Counted from the stretch's first letter, positions 9,598-18,239 are shown. The stretch is DNA of 64,000 nt from QHVT01 sp036399015 (GCA_036399015.1 DASWNW010000134.1:14636-78635); one strand, 5' to 3'. Notes: a model not told the origin generated them from the sequence alone. Program-made: numbers and translations.

Positions 9598-9619
9598 GGC
9601 CGGGAGAATATCAGGGTTC

Positions 9620-9785
9620 GTTGGTTCCTCGGGTTCCTCGGGTTCCTCGGGTTCCTCGGGTTCCTCGGGGGCGGGGCGGGTTGCGGGTTGCCCGCGCAGT
9701 TCCGCCTGGACGATCACGCCCGGGCAACTCGCCACGCGCTACGCGCAACCACTCCGAGGAACTCCGAGGAACCCGAGGAACCCGA
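9620..9785. repeat. 9-bp minisatellite with an inverted second arm
   Basis: The unit GGTTCCTCG is repeated about five times at ~9622-9668. Its complement, CCGAGGAAC, recurs imperfectly at ~9753-9785. The two arms can pair into a long hairpin spanning the gap between the ATP-grasp and GCS2 genes. The second arm ends just beyond the ATP-grasp stop codon. Confidence 0.75.
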
Positions 9786-9790
9786 GAAAC

Positions 9791-10753
9791 TCACGCCACC
9801 GGCGTCCCGATGTCCTTCGTCACGTCCATCACCTGCGGCCAGTTCCCCGCCAGCTCGAACTTCTTCGGCTCGCGCACCATCTCGACCAGCACCTCGGCCA
9901 TGTTGGTGACCATCCAGTCGAAGTTCTCCTGGCCGACGGAGTTGAGGTCGGCGTCGGGCGCGCAGTTCATGAAGTCGATGGCGTAGGGGATGCCGTCGCG
10001 CACGGCGAACTCCACGGTGTTCATGTCGTAGCCGAGGCCTTCGCAGAGCGCGAGGGCGTCGCGGACGATGCGCGCCTCGAAGGCGGGGTCCATCGGCGGC
10101 GGGTTCTTCACGTAGCGTTCGTGGAAGGGCGCCTTCGGGTCGTAGGCCATGATGCGCACCCGCTTGCGGCCGAGGACGTAGCAGCGGTAGTAGAGCTCGA
10201 ACTCGATCGCCTCCTGCGCCATCATGACGAGGTCGCGGGTCTGGTCGTAGGCGGAGAAGAACTCCTGCGGGTCGTGGACCTTGTACACGTCCTTCCAGCC
10301 GCCGCCGTACGCCGGCTTCATGAAGATCGGCCAGCCGAGGTAGCCGAAGACCTCGTCCCAGTCGATGAAGCGCATGTTGCGGAACGACTTCGCCTCGGTG
10401 TTGGGCGGATGCTGCTTGTGCGGCAGGAGCACGGTGCGGGGGACGGCGACGTTTGCCGCCTTGGCGACGAGGTTGTCGAAGAACTTGTCGTCGGCCGACC
10501 ACCAGATCGGGTTGTTGACGACGCGCACGCCCGACGCCGCCGCGCACTTGAGGTACGTGCGATAGAAGAGGACTTCGTGGCTGATGCGGTCGAGAATCAG
10601 GTCGTACGGGAAAACGCCGTCGTCCTTGAGGTAGGAGATCTCGGCCGGTGCCGCCTCGACGTCGTCACCGCCAATCCTGTTGATGGCGTCGATGAGCGCC
10701 CAGGGGAACGTGTCTTCCATCCCGAAGAGGATTCCGATTCGCTTCTTTCGCAT
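9791..10753 (-). CDS. ATP-grasp (RimK-like) ligase of an amidoligase cluster
   Basis: 320 residues (MRKKRIGILFGMEDTFPWAL...). Features typical of RimK/D-Ala-D-Ala-ligase-like ATP-grasp enzymes are the N-terminal Rossmann-like piece, a central FMKPAYGGGWKDVYK lysine/glycine loop for ATP, and late acidic/Asn residues (NTVEFAVRDGIPYAIDFMN) for Mg-ATP. It should activate a carboxylate as acyl-phosphate and join it to an amine. It is first in the minus-strand run with the GCS2 ligase and amidotransferase-like gene, and divergent from an esterase across a 44-bp gap likely to hold both promoters. Two unlike amide ligases side by side suggest stepwise assembly of a small peptide-like product. Confidence 0.85.
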   Translation of the reverse strand: MRKKRIGILFGMEDTFPWALIDAINRIGGDDVEAAPAEISYLKDDGVFPYDLILDRISHEVLFYRTYLKCAAASGVRVVNNPIWWSADDKFFDNLVAKAANVAVPRTVLLPHKQHPPNTEAKSFRNMRFIDWDEVFGYLGWPIFMKPAYGGGWKDVYKVHDPQEFFSAYDQTRDLVMMAQEAIEFELYYRCYVLGRKRVRIMAYDPKAPFHERYVKNPPPMDPAFEARIVRDALALCEGLGYDMNTVEFAVRDGIPYAIDFMNCAPDADLNSVGQENFDWMVTNMAEVLVEMVREPKKFELAGNWPQVMDVTKDIGTPVA

Positions 10754-10797
10754 GGCGCGGCATCCTATAGAATCCCCGCGCCGCTCGGCAAACGCAC

Positions 10798-11505
10798 ATG
10801 TACCGCGAACACGTCAAATGGTGGTCCCCCTCCCTCGGCCGTGACATGGAGTTCCTCTGGTTCGGCAAGTTCGGCCGGCCGGTGATCCTCTTCCCGACGT
10901 CCGCGGGCCGCTTCTACGAGAACGAGGACTTTCATCTCGCCGGCTCGCTCGCCGACAAGGTCGACGCGGGCGAGATCCAGCTCGTGCTTCCCGACACGGT
11001 GAACAACGAGAGCTGGTACAACAAGAACGTCCACCCGGCGGTACGGGCGGCGCGGCACACGCAGTACGACTCCTACCTGCGCAACGAGCTCGTGCCCTAC
11101 ATCTTCAACCGCGCGCAGCGGGGAGACCTGATCGTCTACGGCGCCAGCTTCGGCGCGTACCACGCCGCGAACTTCGCCGCGCGCTACCCGGACGTGGTCA
11201 GCCGCGCGATCTGTTTCTCCGGCGTGTTCGACATCGACTCGTTCGTCGACGGCTACTGGGACGACAACTGCTACTTCCACTCGCCCGCTGCCTACATCGC
11301 GAGCATGGACGCGGAGTGGGTGGGCAAGCTGTCGCGCGTGCAGTGGGTGATCGCGACGGGGGAGCACGACTCGCTGGTGCAGAAGAACCGCGACTTCTCG
11401 GCGCTGCTCTGGTCGAAAGGCATCCCGCACCACTTCGAGCTGTGGCCGGGCCAGTTCGGCCACGACTGGCCCTGGTGGCGGCAGCACCTTCGCCGCTTCG
11501 TCTAA
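10798..11505 (+). CDS. Alpha/beta-hydrolase esterase (COG4947-like)
   Basis: 235 residues. The nucleophile elbow is GASFGAYH (Ser), the likely acid is in TGEHDSL and the His in QFGHDWPWW, giving a complete Ser-Asp-His triad. An NNESWYNKN segment and the overall length fit the COG4947 esterase group. No signal peptide is seen, so it is cytoplasmic. It is divergently arranged with the ATP-grasp gene, consistent with processing (hydrolysis or transfer) of the product or a precursor of that cluster. Its stop codon lies inside the terminal repeat of the palindromic element that follows. Confidence 0.82.
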   Translation: MYREHVKWWSPSLGRDMEFLWFGKFGRPVILFPTSAGRFYENEDFHLAGSLADKVDAGEIQLVLPDTVNNESWYNKNVHPAVRAARHTQYDSYLRNELVPYIFNRAQRGDLIVYGASFGAYHAANFAARYPDVVSRAICFSGVFDIDSFVDGYWDDNCYFHSPAAYIASMDAEWVGKLSRVQWVIATGEHDSLVQKNRDFSALLWSKGIPHHFELWPGQFGHDWPWWRQHLRRFV

Positions 11506-11700
11506 GCAGAACGCATTCACTTGGCCAACGCGCCAGCCGTGTTGCCCTTCGCCCCGCGAGCGGGGAGAAGGTGGCCGAAGGCCGGATGAGGGGCCGCACA
11601 CCGCGGCAAGGGAACGCCCCTCACCCGGCGCTCCGCGCCACCCTCTCCCCGCGTAGCGGGGCGAGGGGCAACCGTTGGCGGACTCAATGCGTTCTGCTTA
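11503..11700. repeat. 198-bp palindromic element with 15-bp perfect terminal inverted repeats
   Basis: The left end TAAGCAGAACGCATT (11503-11517) is matched perfectly in inverse at 11686-11700. Further in are near-palindromic arms (CGCCCCGCGAGCGGGG, CCGCGTAGCGGGGCG, GGCCGGATGAGGGGCC). The element resembles a MITE or large REP-type element. It contains no gene, and its first three bases are the stop codon of the esterase. Confidence 0.8.
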
Positions 11701-11722
11701 GTTTGGTTCAGTGGTCGCGCCG

Positions 11723-13813
11723 TCACGCGCGCGGCGCGGATCCCCGTCCCGGCAGCGCGAGCGCCACGATGGCCGAGGCGAACAGCACCGCCGGAAACAC
11801 CATGAGGCGGGCGTCGCGGGGCATGCCGTCAGCGACGATGAGAGCCACCAGGCCGCTGGCGATCACGCCGCCGAGGTAGCGCATCGTGGAGAGGGCGCCG
11901 GAGGCGACGCCCGCCTGCGAGGCGGAGATCGCGCTCATCGCGGCGGCCTGGGACGGGCTGGTGGTGATGCCGATCCCGGCCCCCATGAGGATGAGCGCCG
12001 GCACGAGCGGCGCGGCGGCGACGAACATCCAGGCGCCCGCGGTTGCGGCGGCCGCGCCGGCGAAGGCAACGATGCGCGGGCCGACGGCATCCGAGAGCCG
12101 CCCGCCGACCGGCGAGGCGAGCACCATCCCGGCGGTGAACAGCAGGAGCATCCGTCCGGTCGCGGCGGGATTGCCGCGGATCACGAATGGCAGCAGGAAG
12201 AGGAGCGCGTACATGGCGAGGTTCTGCAGCGCCACGATCGCGCCGCCGGCCGCGAACGCCATATGCGAGAACAGACGGACGTCGAGGACGGGATCGCTCG
12301 ACCACCGCTCGTGCGCGACGAACACCGCGAGCGAGGCGACGGCGAGCAAGGCGAGCGAGGCATTCGTCCGCTCCACGGCCGCCACGAGCAGCAGCACCGC
12401 CAGGGCGAGCATCGCGCTCCCGGCGAAGTCGAATGTGGCCGCCCGTCCGCGCGTGGCGCTCCGTTTCGGCGGCACGAGCGCGAACGAGAGCAGGACGACC
12501 GGCACGTTCACGAGGAAGATGGAGTGCCAGCCGAAGCGGGTGGTGAGGACGCCGCCGATGATCGGCCCCACCGCCGCCGCGCCGCCCATGATCGCGCCGA
12601 AGACGCCGAAGACGCGCCCCCGCCGCTCGTGCGGCACGCTGTTGCGGAGGAACGCGAAGACGGTCGGGATGGTGAACGCGCCGCCGAGCGCCATCAGCAC
12701 CCGGCCGACTCCGAGCACCGGCAGCGAGGGCGAGACCGCGGCCAGCAGCGCGCCGGCGCCGAAGAGGCCGCGGCCGAGAGTCAGGACGCGCGAGGTGCCC
12801 CAGAGGTCGGCGAGCTTGCCGGCCGGGCTCTGGGCGACGATCGTCACCACGAGATAGGCGGTCACGAGCCAGCGGGTGGTCAGCACTGGAGAGGTGGCGA
12901 ACGCGCTGGTGATGGTGGGCAGCGCCACGGCGATGATCGTCGAGTTGAGCGGCGCGAGCAGCGCCGCCAGCCCGAGGCCGATGAACCTCCGCGTCGTCAG
13001 CGGCTCGACGGCGGGAGGGGCGTCCGCCTTGGCGGCGCGGGTGATCGGGCGGGACTGGAGGAGGAACAGCTCTCCCTTCTCGAACGCGAACTCGAGATCC
13101 TGTGGCCCGCCGAAGTAGGTCTCGCACTGCGACGCCAGCGCGTGCAGCGCGCGCAGTTGCTCGTCGGTGAGCGAGGGGCGTGCGACGTCTTCCGGCGCGA
13201 CCGGCTCCTCCGAGGTACCGCCGCCGGGGTCGAATCGTACGGCGATGTCTTTCCTGCCGGCCGTGCGCTCGACGATCTCGCCCGCCGCGCTGATGCGGAA
13301 GCGGTCGGGCGTCACGAGGCCTGCCACGACCGCCTCGCCGAGGCCCCACGCCGACTCGATCACCCGCTCGTCGGCGCCGGTCATCGGGTTGCGCGTGAAG
13401 AGCACGCCCGCGGCATCCGCGTCGATCATGCGCATCATGACGATGCCGATGCGGGGCTCGCCCATGACGCCCATCCGCGCGCGGTAGGCGAGCGCGCTCT
13501 CGGCACGGGCCGACTGCCGGATCGTCTCGACGGCAGCGTGCAGCATCTCTTCGCTCGTGACGTTGAGGACCGTCACGTGCTGGCCGGCGAAGCTGGCGTC
13601 GAGCGAGTCCTCGCCGACCGCCGACGAGCGCATGGCCACGCGTCCGCCGGACTCGCGGAAGGCCGCCGCGATCGCCGCCGGGTCGTCGTCGTCCCACGAA
13701 ATCGCGAAGCCGTCCGGCACCGGGAGCCGCGCCCGCATCGCGCGTGCGAGCGAGGCGGCTTTTCCGCCGAACTGCTGTTCCGACTCCGCTTCCGCGAGCC
13801 GGACGACCGTCAC
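11723..13813 (-). CDS. Fusion: PEP-synthase/PPDK-type ATP-binding domain + MFS (DHA2-like) transporter
   Basis: 696 residues. Residues ~1-265 are a PPDK N-terminal (ATP-binding) domain: RSSAVGEDSLDASFAGQH, GVLFTRNPMTG, AWGLGEAVVAGLVTPD, and the closing LEFAFEKGELFLLQSRPIT, all canonical for PEP synthase and rifampin phosphotransferase. From ~275 onward the chain is an MFS drug/proton antiporter (PLNSTIIAVALPTI, GVGRVLMALGGAF, FGWHSIFLVNVP; ~12 helices). No frame break separates the halves, and the closing QSRPIT runs directly into the first helix. The ATG overlaps the stop of the upstream gene (ATGA), which supplies the missing His domain. This suggests a drug-modifying enzyme tethered to an efflux pump; the substrate is unproven. 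Confidence 0.88.
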   Translation of the reverse strand: MTVVRLAEAESEQQFGGKAASLARAMRARLPVPDGFAISWDDDDPAAIAAAFRESGGRVAMRSSAVGEDSLDASFAGQHVTVLNVTSEEMLHAAVETIRQSARAESALAYRARMGVMGEPRIGIVMMRMIDADAAGVLFTRNPMTGADERVIESAWGLGEAVVAGLVTPDRFRISAAGEIVERTAGRKDIAVRFDPGGGTSEEPVAPEDVARPSLTDEQLRALHALASQCETYFGGPQDLEFAFEKGELFLLQSRPITRAAKADAPPAVEPLTTRRFIGLGLAALLAPLNSTIIAVALPTITSAFATSPVLTTRWLVTAYLVVTIVAQSPAGKLADLWGTSRVLTLGRGLFGAGALLAAVSPSLPVLGVGRVLMALGGAFTIPTVFAFLRNSVPHERRGRVFGVFGAIMGGAAAVGPIIGGVLTTRFGWHSIFLVNVPVVLLSFALVPPKRSATRGRAATFDFAGSAMLALAVLLLVAAVERTNASLALLAVASLAVFVAHERWSSDPVLDVRLFSHMAFAAGGAIVALQNLAMYALLFLLPFVIRGNPAATGRMLLLFTAGMVLASPVGGRLSDAVGPRIVAFAGAAAATAGAWMFVAAAPLVPALILMGAGIGITTSPSQAAAMSAISASQAGVASGALSTMRYLGGVIASGLVALIVADGMPRDARLMVFPAVLFASAIVALALPGRGSAPRA

Positions 13814-15492
13814 GCCAGGACCTGGACGGTGCCGTTCGCACCGTCGATCCGCACGCGCACGCCGTCGCGAATGACCTCGGTCGCGTTGCCCGTCCCGACC
13901 ACCGCCGGGATGCCGTACTCGCGCGCGACCAGCGCGGCGTGGGAGAGCGTCCCGCCGCGATCGGTGACGATGCCGCTGAGCAGCGGGAGCAGCGCGTTGT
14001 ACGAGGGGGTCGTGGCGCGCGTGATCAGGATGTCCCCCTTCTGGATGCGGCTCATGTCCTGCGGCTGGAGCACGAGGCGCGCGATGCCGGTGACGTCGCC
14101 CGGACTGGCGGCAAACCCGCTGACCTTCGCGCTCCCCTTCTGCGTCTCGCGGGCGGCGAACATCTCACCCATGACCATCCGCACGGCGCGTTCGGCGCGC
14201 GCGGCGGGCGGTGGAAACCACTCCACGGGCGGCGGGCCGGATGGGGTGCCGCCGAGGAACGGCGGGGCGTCGGCGGTGGTGTGGGTGGTGCGGAACTCGG
14301 CGTCGGCCGCGGCCTGATCGGCCGTGCGGTCGTTGCCGCCGCGCAGCATCGACACCAGCTCCGCCGGCGTGAGCTCCACCGCGTGGTCGGCCGCGTGCAG
14401 CTTGCCTTGTGCGGCCAGACGTCGTCCCGCCTCGAGCACGGCGCGCCGCGTCAGGCCGGCGGACCACATGTCGTTGAGGTACGTGCGCTCGTCGCGGATG
14501 CGGTACGTCATGCGCGCTTCGGCCAGCAGCTCGTCGAAGCGCTCGCGGTGCTGCGGCGGGACCTTCTCGCGGACCGCCGCCTCGCGCTGCTTCACGTCGT
14601 CCACCGATTGCTCCTGCCGCGTCATCGCGGCGCGGATGTTCTGGAGGAGCATCGCCGGCATCTCCGCGCCGGTGAGATCGGCGAGGTCGTACCCGGTGAT
14701 GATGCGGACGCCGACCTCGTCGAGGTAGCGGCGGGCGGCATCTCCGACGGCGTCGGTGCGCGCGGCGAGCGCGTCGATCGCGGCGGCGGGATCGCTGCCG
14801 GACAGGAGCATCTGTGCGCCGGCGTCGGCCTGAAGCGCTCGGGCGAGTACCTCGAGCTCGGCCGCCGCTCCCTGCGAGACACGGCTCGCGCCGCGGAACA
14901 GCGGCAGGACGTCGGCCGGCGAGAGGCCGGTCCACTCGTTCACGTGCACGAGGAAGTCGCCCGTCGGCAGCATGGCGGTGGCGTTGAGGCTGTGGTGCAG
15001 CGTCACCCCGCGCCGCGCCGCGTCGAGGCAGCGCTCGACGTGCGCAATCAACTGTTCGGTGCCCAGGGCGCGGAGGTCGACCCGCTGCAGCTCGCCGTTC
15101 TCTTTCCTGATCGCCGGCTTCCACTCGTTGTCCCAGCGCCTCACGTCCTCGCGCCAGAACTTCGTCTCCCACACCTCCGCGACGCGCCGCACGCGCCTGC
15201 GGATCTCGGGGTGGAGCTTCGTCAGCAGCTTGAAGATCAGCTTCGGCGGGGTGCCCTTCGCCGCCTTCGGCGCGCCGACAGGGCGGGCGCAGATGTAGGC
15301 GAAACGGTTCACGACGGCGAACTCGAGACCTTCCAGCAGCATCCCGTAGCGCTCCATGCCTTCGCGGAAGCCGGCGGTCGCCGCCGCGGGGAACATCGAG
15401 GCCAGCATGCGCGACATCGGCCGCTGCAGGTGCGTCGCCTCGAGCTCCCAGACACCGGGGCCCGGAGGAGTGAAGCCATTCGTCTCTTGCAT
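13810..15492 (-). CDS. PEP-synthase / rifampin-phosphotransferase-like protein lacking the ATP-binding domain
   Basis: 560 residues. The C-terminal ~80 residues are the swivelling phospho-histidine domain with GGTLSHAALVAREYGIPAVV (catalytic His), as in PEP-utilising enzymes. The preceding ~450 residues are helical and resemble the substrate-binding middle of rifampin phosphotransferases in size and position. In Rph the order is ATP domain, drug domain, His domain in one chain. Here the first domain is missing and is encoded by the next, translationally coupled gene, fused to a transporter. The two products probably act together. Antibiotic phosphorylation is an inference, and another small substrate is possible. 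Confidence 0.82.
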   Translation of the reverse strand: MQETNGFTPPGPGVWELEATHLQRPMSRMLASMFPAAATAGFREGMERYGMLLEGLEFAVVNRFAYICARPVGAPKAAKGTPPKLIFKLLTKLHPEIRRRVRRVAEVWETKFWREDVRRWDNEWKPAIRKENGELQRVDLRALGTEQLIAHVERCLDAARRGVTLHHSLNATAMLPTGDFLVHVNEWTGLSPADVLPLFRGASRVSQGAAAELEVLARALQADAGAQMLLSGSDPAAAIDALAARTDAVGDAARRYLDEVGVRIITGYDLADLTGAEMPAMLLQNIRAAMTRQEQSVDDVKQREAAVREKVPPQHRERFDELLAEARMTYRIRDERTYLNDMWSAGLTRRAVLEAGRRLAAQGKLHAADHAVELTPAELVSMLRGGNDRTADQAAADAEFRTTHTTADAPPFLGGTPSGPPPVEWFPPPAARAERAVRMVMGEMFAARETQKGSAKVSGFAASPGDVTGIARLVLQPQDMSRIQKGDILITRATTPSYNALLPLLSGIVTDRGGTLSHAALVAREYGIPAVVGTGNATEVIRDGVRVRIDGANGTVQVLA

Positions 15493-15525
15493 GGGCCGAT
15501 GATAGCGGGGTCGCTTACGGCGCGC

Positions 15526-16338
15526 TTACGTTCGAGCGAAGGCGTCGGCGACGGCGCGGACTCGGGTCGGGTCGAGCTCGCCGGACCAGACGCCGCCGCT
15601 CTTCACCGACGAGCCGACGATGAGCGCGTCGGCATCGCGGTAGAGGGCGATGTTCTCCGGGGTGATGCCGGAGCCGATGAGCGTCGCCACGCCGACGGCG
15701 GCGCTGACGGCCTGCACTTCGTCGGGATCGCAGGGGCTGCCGGTCGCGGTGCCGCTCACGACGACGCCGTCGACGGCAAAGAACTCGGCCGCCTTCGCGG
15801 TCTCGACGATGTCGACGTCCGCCGTGATCGCGTGCGCGGAGTGCTTCTTCTTGACGTCGGCGAACACCGCGATGCTCTCCGCGCCGAGAGCGCGGCGGTA
15901 GCGAAGGAGGTCTCCGGCGCTCGACTCGATGAGCCCCTCGTCGGCGACATGGGCGAAGACGAACCCCTCGGCGCGGACGAACGCGGCTCCGCACGCGTGG
16001 GCGACGGCGATCGCTGCGCGGTTTGCGCCGGCCAGCACCTGAATGCCGAGGGGGAGCGGGCAGGCGCGGCGGATCTCGGCTCCGATGACGGCCATCGCCG
16101 CGACGATCTCGGCGCCGACGGCGGCGCCTTTGAGGTAGGGGCGGTCGTGCGTGTTCTCGAGGATCAGGCCGTGAAAGCCGGCGGCGGCGTACAGCTCCGC
16201 CTCGGCTGCCGCCGCTTTGGCCAGATCGCTGACGCCGAGGCGGCTGGAGGGGGTGCCGGGGAGCGCGCCGGCGTGGATGGCGCCGATGAGGGCGCGGGGG
16301 ACGCCGAAGAGGGACTGGACGATGCCGCGGCGATCCAC
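15526..16338 (-). CDS. BtpA/SgcQ family protein (TIM-barrel-like)
   Basis: From the GTG at 16338 the product is 270 residues. Typical family segments are ALIGAIHAGALPGTP, GFHGLILENTHDRPY, GIQVLAGANRAAIAVAHACG, FVRAEGFVF and VGSSVKSGGVW. BtpA was linked to photosystem I biogenesis in cyanobacteria, while relatives elsewhere are probable aldolase-like enzymes; the role here is open. An in-frame ATG at 16392 would start inside an interspersed palindromic repeat, so the GTG is preferred, although neither has a clear ribosome site. The gene ends 33 bp before the split phosphotransferase gene and may be co-transcribed with it. Confidence 0.82.
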   Translation of the reverse strand: MDRRGIVQSLFGVPRALIGAIHAGALPGTPSSRLGVSDLAKAAAAEAELYAAAGFHGLILENTHDRPYLKGAAVGAEIVAAMAVIGAEIRRACPLPLGIQVLAGANRAAIAVAHACGAAFVRAEGFVFAHVADEGLIESSAGDLLRYRRALGAESIAVFADVKKKHSAHAITADVDIVETAKAAEFFAVDGVVVSGTATGSPCDPDEVQAVSAAVGVATLIGSGITPENIALYRDADALIVGSSVKSGGVWSGELDPTRVRAVADAFART

Positions 16339-16369
16339 GAGGGGGGAAAATCTACCACGGGGGTGTGGG

Positions 16370-16397
16370 GTGCCGGGCTGAGAGCCCGGCACTCCAG
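16370..16397. repeat. Interspersed palindromic repeat, copy B (half-element)
   Basis: The segment GTGCCGGGCTGAGAGCCCGG plus CACTCCAG matches one hairpin of copies A and C. It lies between the BtpA-like gene and the secreted-protein gene to its right. Confidence 0.75.
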
Positions 16398-16416
16398 GGG
16401 GGACGGGGGGACGCGG

Positions 16417-17385
16417 TTAGTTGGCGGAGGCGCGCTTCTTGGCCATGAGGTCGCGGAGCGCGGCGGCGGGGACGGAGCCCTCGACCAGGATCGCGTCGTT
16501 CTTGCGCGAGACGTCGAAGCGGCGGAGGACCGTCACCATGTCCGGCGCCTTGTCCTTCACCGCCAGGCGCAGCGCGGAGAGACCGCCGCGGATGGTGTCC
16601 TCGAGCAGCTCCAGCGTCTCCGCGTCGTTCGACAGGCCGAACGCGCCCAGCTCCAGCGCGTCGCCGGTGTCCTTGGCCCAGACGGCCATCGTGGAGACGC
16701 TCTTGAGCGCCGCCTGCAGCGCGTCGCCGGACTGACCCTTGCCGGTGTTGATCGTGCCGCCCTTGGTCAGGCGGGCGGCGCGGGTGACGTCGACGAGCGC
16801 CCAGGCGGTCGCATTCGCGTCGATGCGCGCCAGCTCGGCGCCGAGGATGCCGCGGGCCCGGAAGCCGGTACCGCCGCTGGTGCGGGCCTCGAGGGCTGCC
16901 GCGACGGCACGTTCGCTGCCGGCGATGACGAGGGAGGGCGCGGGGAAGGCGACGGCGCCCTCATGGTCCTTCGCCTGGTCCGGCAGGACGAGGTAGCCGT
17001 TCTTCCGGACGGCGCCGCGCGTCACGAGCGCCGCGGTGAGGCGCTCCGCGTTGAAGCGCCCCTCGGCGATCACCAGCACCTCGGCCTCGGAGCCGAGCGC
17101 CGTGCGGGGAGCGGTGGCGACGACGAGCACGTCGACGTCCTTGGTCGGCGAGAGGCCGGCCTCGCTCAGGAACTTCGCGGCCTCACCGTCCGCGCTCATC
17201 TTGTCGGTGTGCTGAAAGAGGAGCGACGAGAGAGGGCTCGTGCGCATGTCGGCGAGCTTGACCATGCCGACGGTGACGGCGTTCGCCGGCACGAGGGAGA
17301 GGGCGTCGTCTTTAGCGACCGCCGGAAGGGCGAGCGCGAGGACCGCCAGGAAGGCGGCGGAGGTGCGGAGTAGAGAGTTGTTCAT
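16417..17385 (-). CDS. Secreted protein of unknown function, in an ABC transporter operon
   Basis: 322 residues with a clear Sec signal peptide (hydrophobic residues ~8-21, cleavage after VA or VAK). The rest is soluble and alternates alpha/beta, with segments such as VDVLVVATAP and LVIAEGRFNAERLTAAL; no family is recognised. AAAGGAG lies about 9 nt before the ATG. Its start is 2 bp after the stop of the ABC permease, so it is the third gene of the ATPase-permease-secreted protein operon. It may be an extracytoplasmic partner or simply co-regulated. Confidence 0.75.
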   Translation of the reverse strand: MNNSLLRTSAAFLAVLALALPAVAKDDALSLVPANAVTVGMVKLADMRTSPLSSLLFQHTDKMSADGEAAKFLSEAGLSPTKDVDVLVVATAPRTALGSEAEVLVIAEGRFNAERLTAALVTRGAVRKNGYLVLPDQAKDHEGAVAFPAPSLVIAGSERAVAAALEARTSGGTGFRARGILGAELARIDANATAWALVDVTRAARLTKGGTINTGKGQSGDALQAALKSVSTMAVWAKDTGDALELGAFGLSNDAETLELLEDTIRGGLSALRLAVKDKAPDMVTVLRRFDVSRKNDAILVEGSVPAAALRDLMAKKRASAN

Positions 17386-17387
17386 TC

Positions 17388-18239
17388 TTAAAACTCCTTT
17401 CTGGTGAAAAGCCATGCTGCAAGAATAAGGCAAGAAACGCCGAATGCTGCCGTCGAAATGAACGGCGCGGGGGAGAGGGCGGACATCACTTCGTTCGGCA
17501 TGTGCTCGCCGCCGACGAAGGCGACCACCGCCTGGCCGAGCTCGGCCGTCTTCGGGAAGACCCAGTACAGCGTCTCGATCATCCAGGCCTGCCACTCCTT
17601 CGACACCGCCGCGGCGATCCGCTCGTGCGCAGCCAGCATGAGGCCGAAGAAGAAGATGCCGTAGGAGGCCATGATCGAGACGGCGGTGGAGGAGGTGACG
17701 ACGCCGATCAGGAACGCGAACGCGAGCAGGACCGCGATGATCAGGAAGATGATCGAGCCGGCGAAGAGGAAGCGGGGATTCATGACGCCGGTCTTCCACG
17801 CCACGATTGCCCAGATCGAGCCCATGAGGTAGACGACGTTGCTGCCGGCGAGGATCAGCCCCGCCACGTAGCGCGACAGCAGCAGCCGCACGCGCGACAC
17901 CGGGCGGGCGAGGTAGAGGTCGATGGTGCCCTTCTCCTGCATGCGCGGCACGAGGTGGGCCGTCGCGAAGATCGCCAGGAAGGTGCAGAGGAAGTAGAGG
18001 AACACCGAGAAGCCGGTCTCGAAGCCGAGCACCAGCTTCTCGATCGACATCGTGTCGTTCATGTCCACTTCCTTGCCGAACAGCTTCGCCCCCGCCAGGG
18101 CGCCGTCGACGATGTCGAGGTTGATGGCGCTGGCGAAGATGATGATGAACAGCGTGGAGAGGAAGAAGTAGGCGACGAGCGTCCACCGCGCCGCGGCTTC
18201 GCGCATCACGTCTTCGATATTGGCAGCGAGGACTTTCAT
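17388..18239 (-). CDS. ABC transporter permease (ABC-2 type)
   Basis: 283 residues with six or so hydrophobic helices (~20-40, ~80-100, ~125-160, ~170-205, ~210-225, ~262-280). LVPRMQEKGTIDLYLARPVSR, between the second and third helices, is typical of ABC-2/GldA-NosY-like permeases. The ATG overlaps the stop of the ATPase gene (TAATG), so the two are coupled and form one exporter. A ~40-residue external loop follows helix 1. The substrate is unknown. Confidence 0.88.
   Translation of the reverse strand: MKVLAANIEDVMREAAARWTLVAYFFLSTLFIIIFASAINLDIVDGALAGAKLFGKEVDMNDTMSIEKLVLGFETGFSVFLYFLCTFLAIFATAHLVPRMQEKGTIDLYLARPVSRVRLLLSRYVAGLILAGSNVVYLMGSIWAIVAWKTGVMNPRFLFAGSIIFLIIAVLLAFAFLIGVVTSSTAVSIMASYGIFFFGLMLAAHERIAAAVSKEWQAWMIETLYWVFPKTAELGQAVVAFVGGEHMPNEVMSALSPAPFISTAAFGVSCLILAAWLFTRKEF

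Noticed and set aside
9598..9735. N-terminal extension of the GCS2 ligase rich in Glu-Glu-Pro
   Set aside because: It is a translation of the 9-bp minisatellite; the family start motif GIEEEF lies just after the internal ATG at 9597.
9620..9785. CRISPR or iteron origin
   Set aside because: The units are 9 bp with no spacers, lie between two operon genes and have an inverted second array; no replication gene is near.
13744..17373. Plus-strand open frame of about 1,200 codons
   Set aside because: Antisense to the PEP-synthase-like, BtpA-like and secreted-protein genes, all of which show clear family motifs; composition is that of a shadow.
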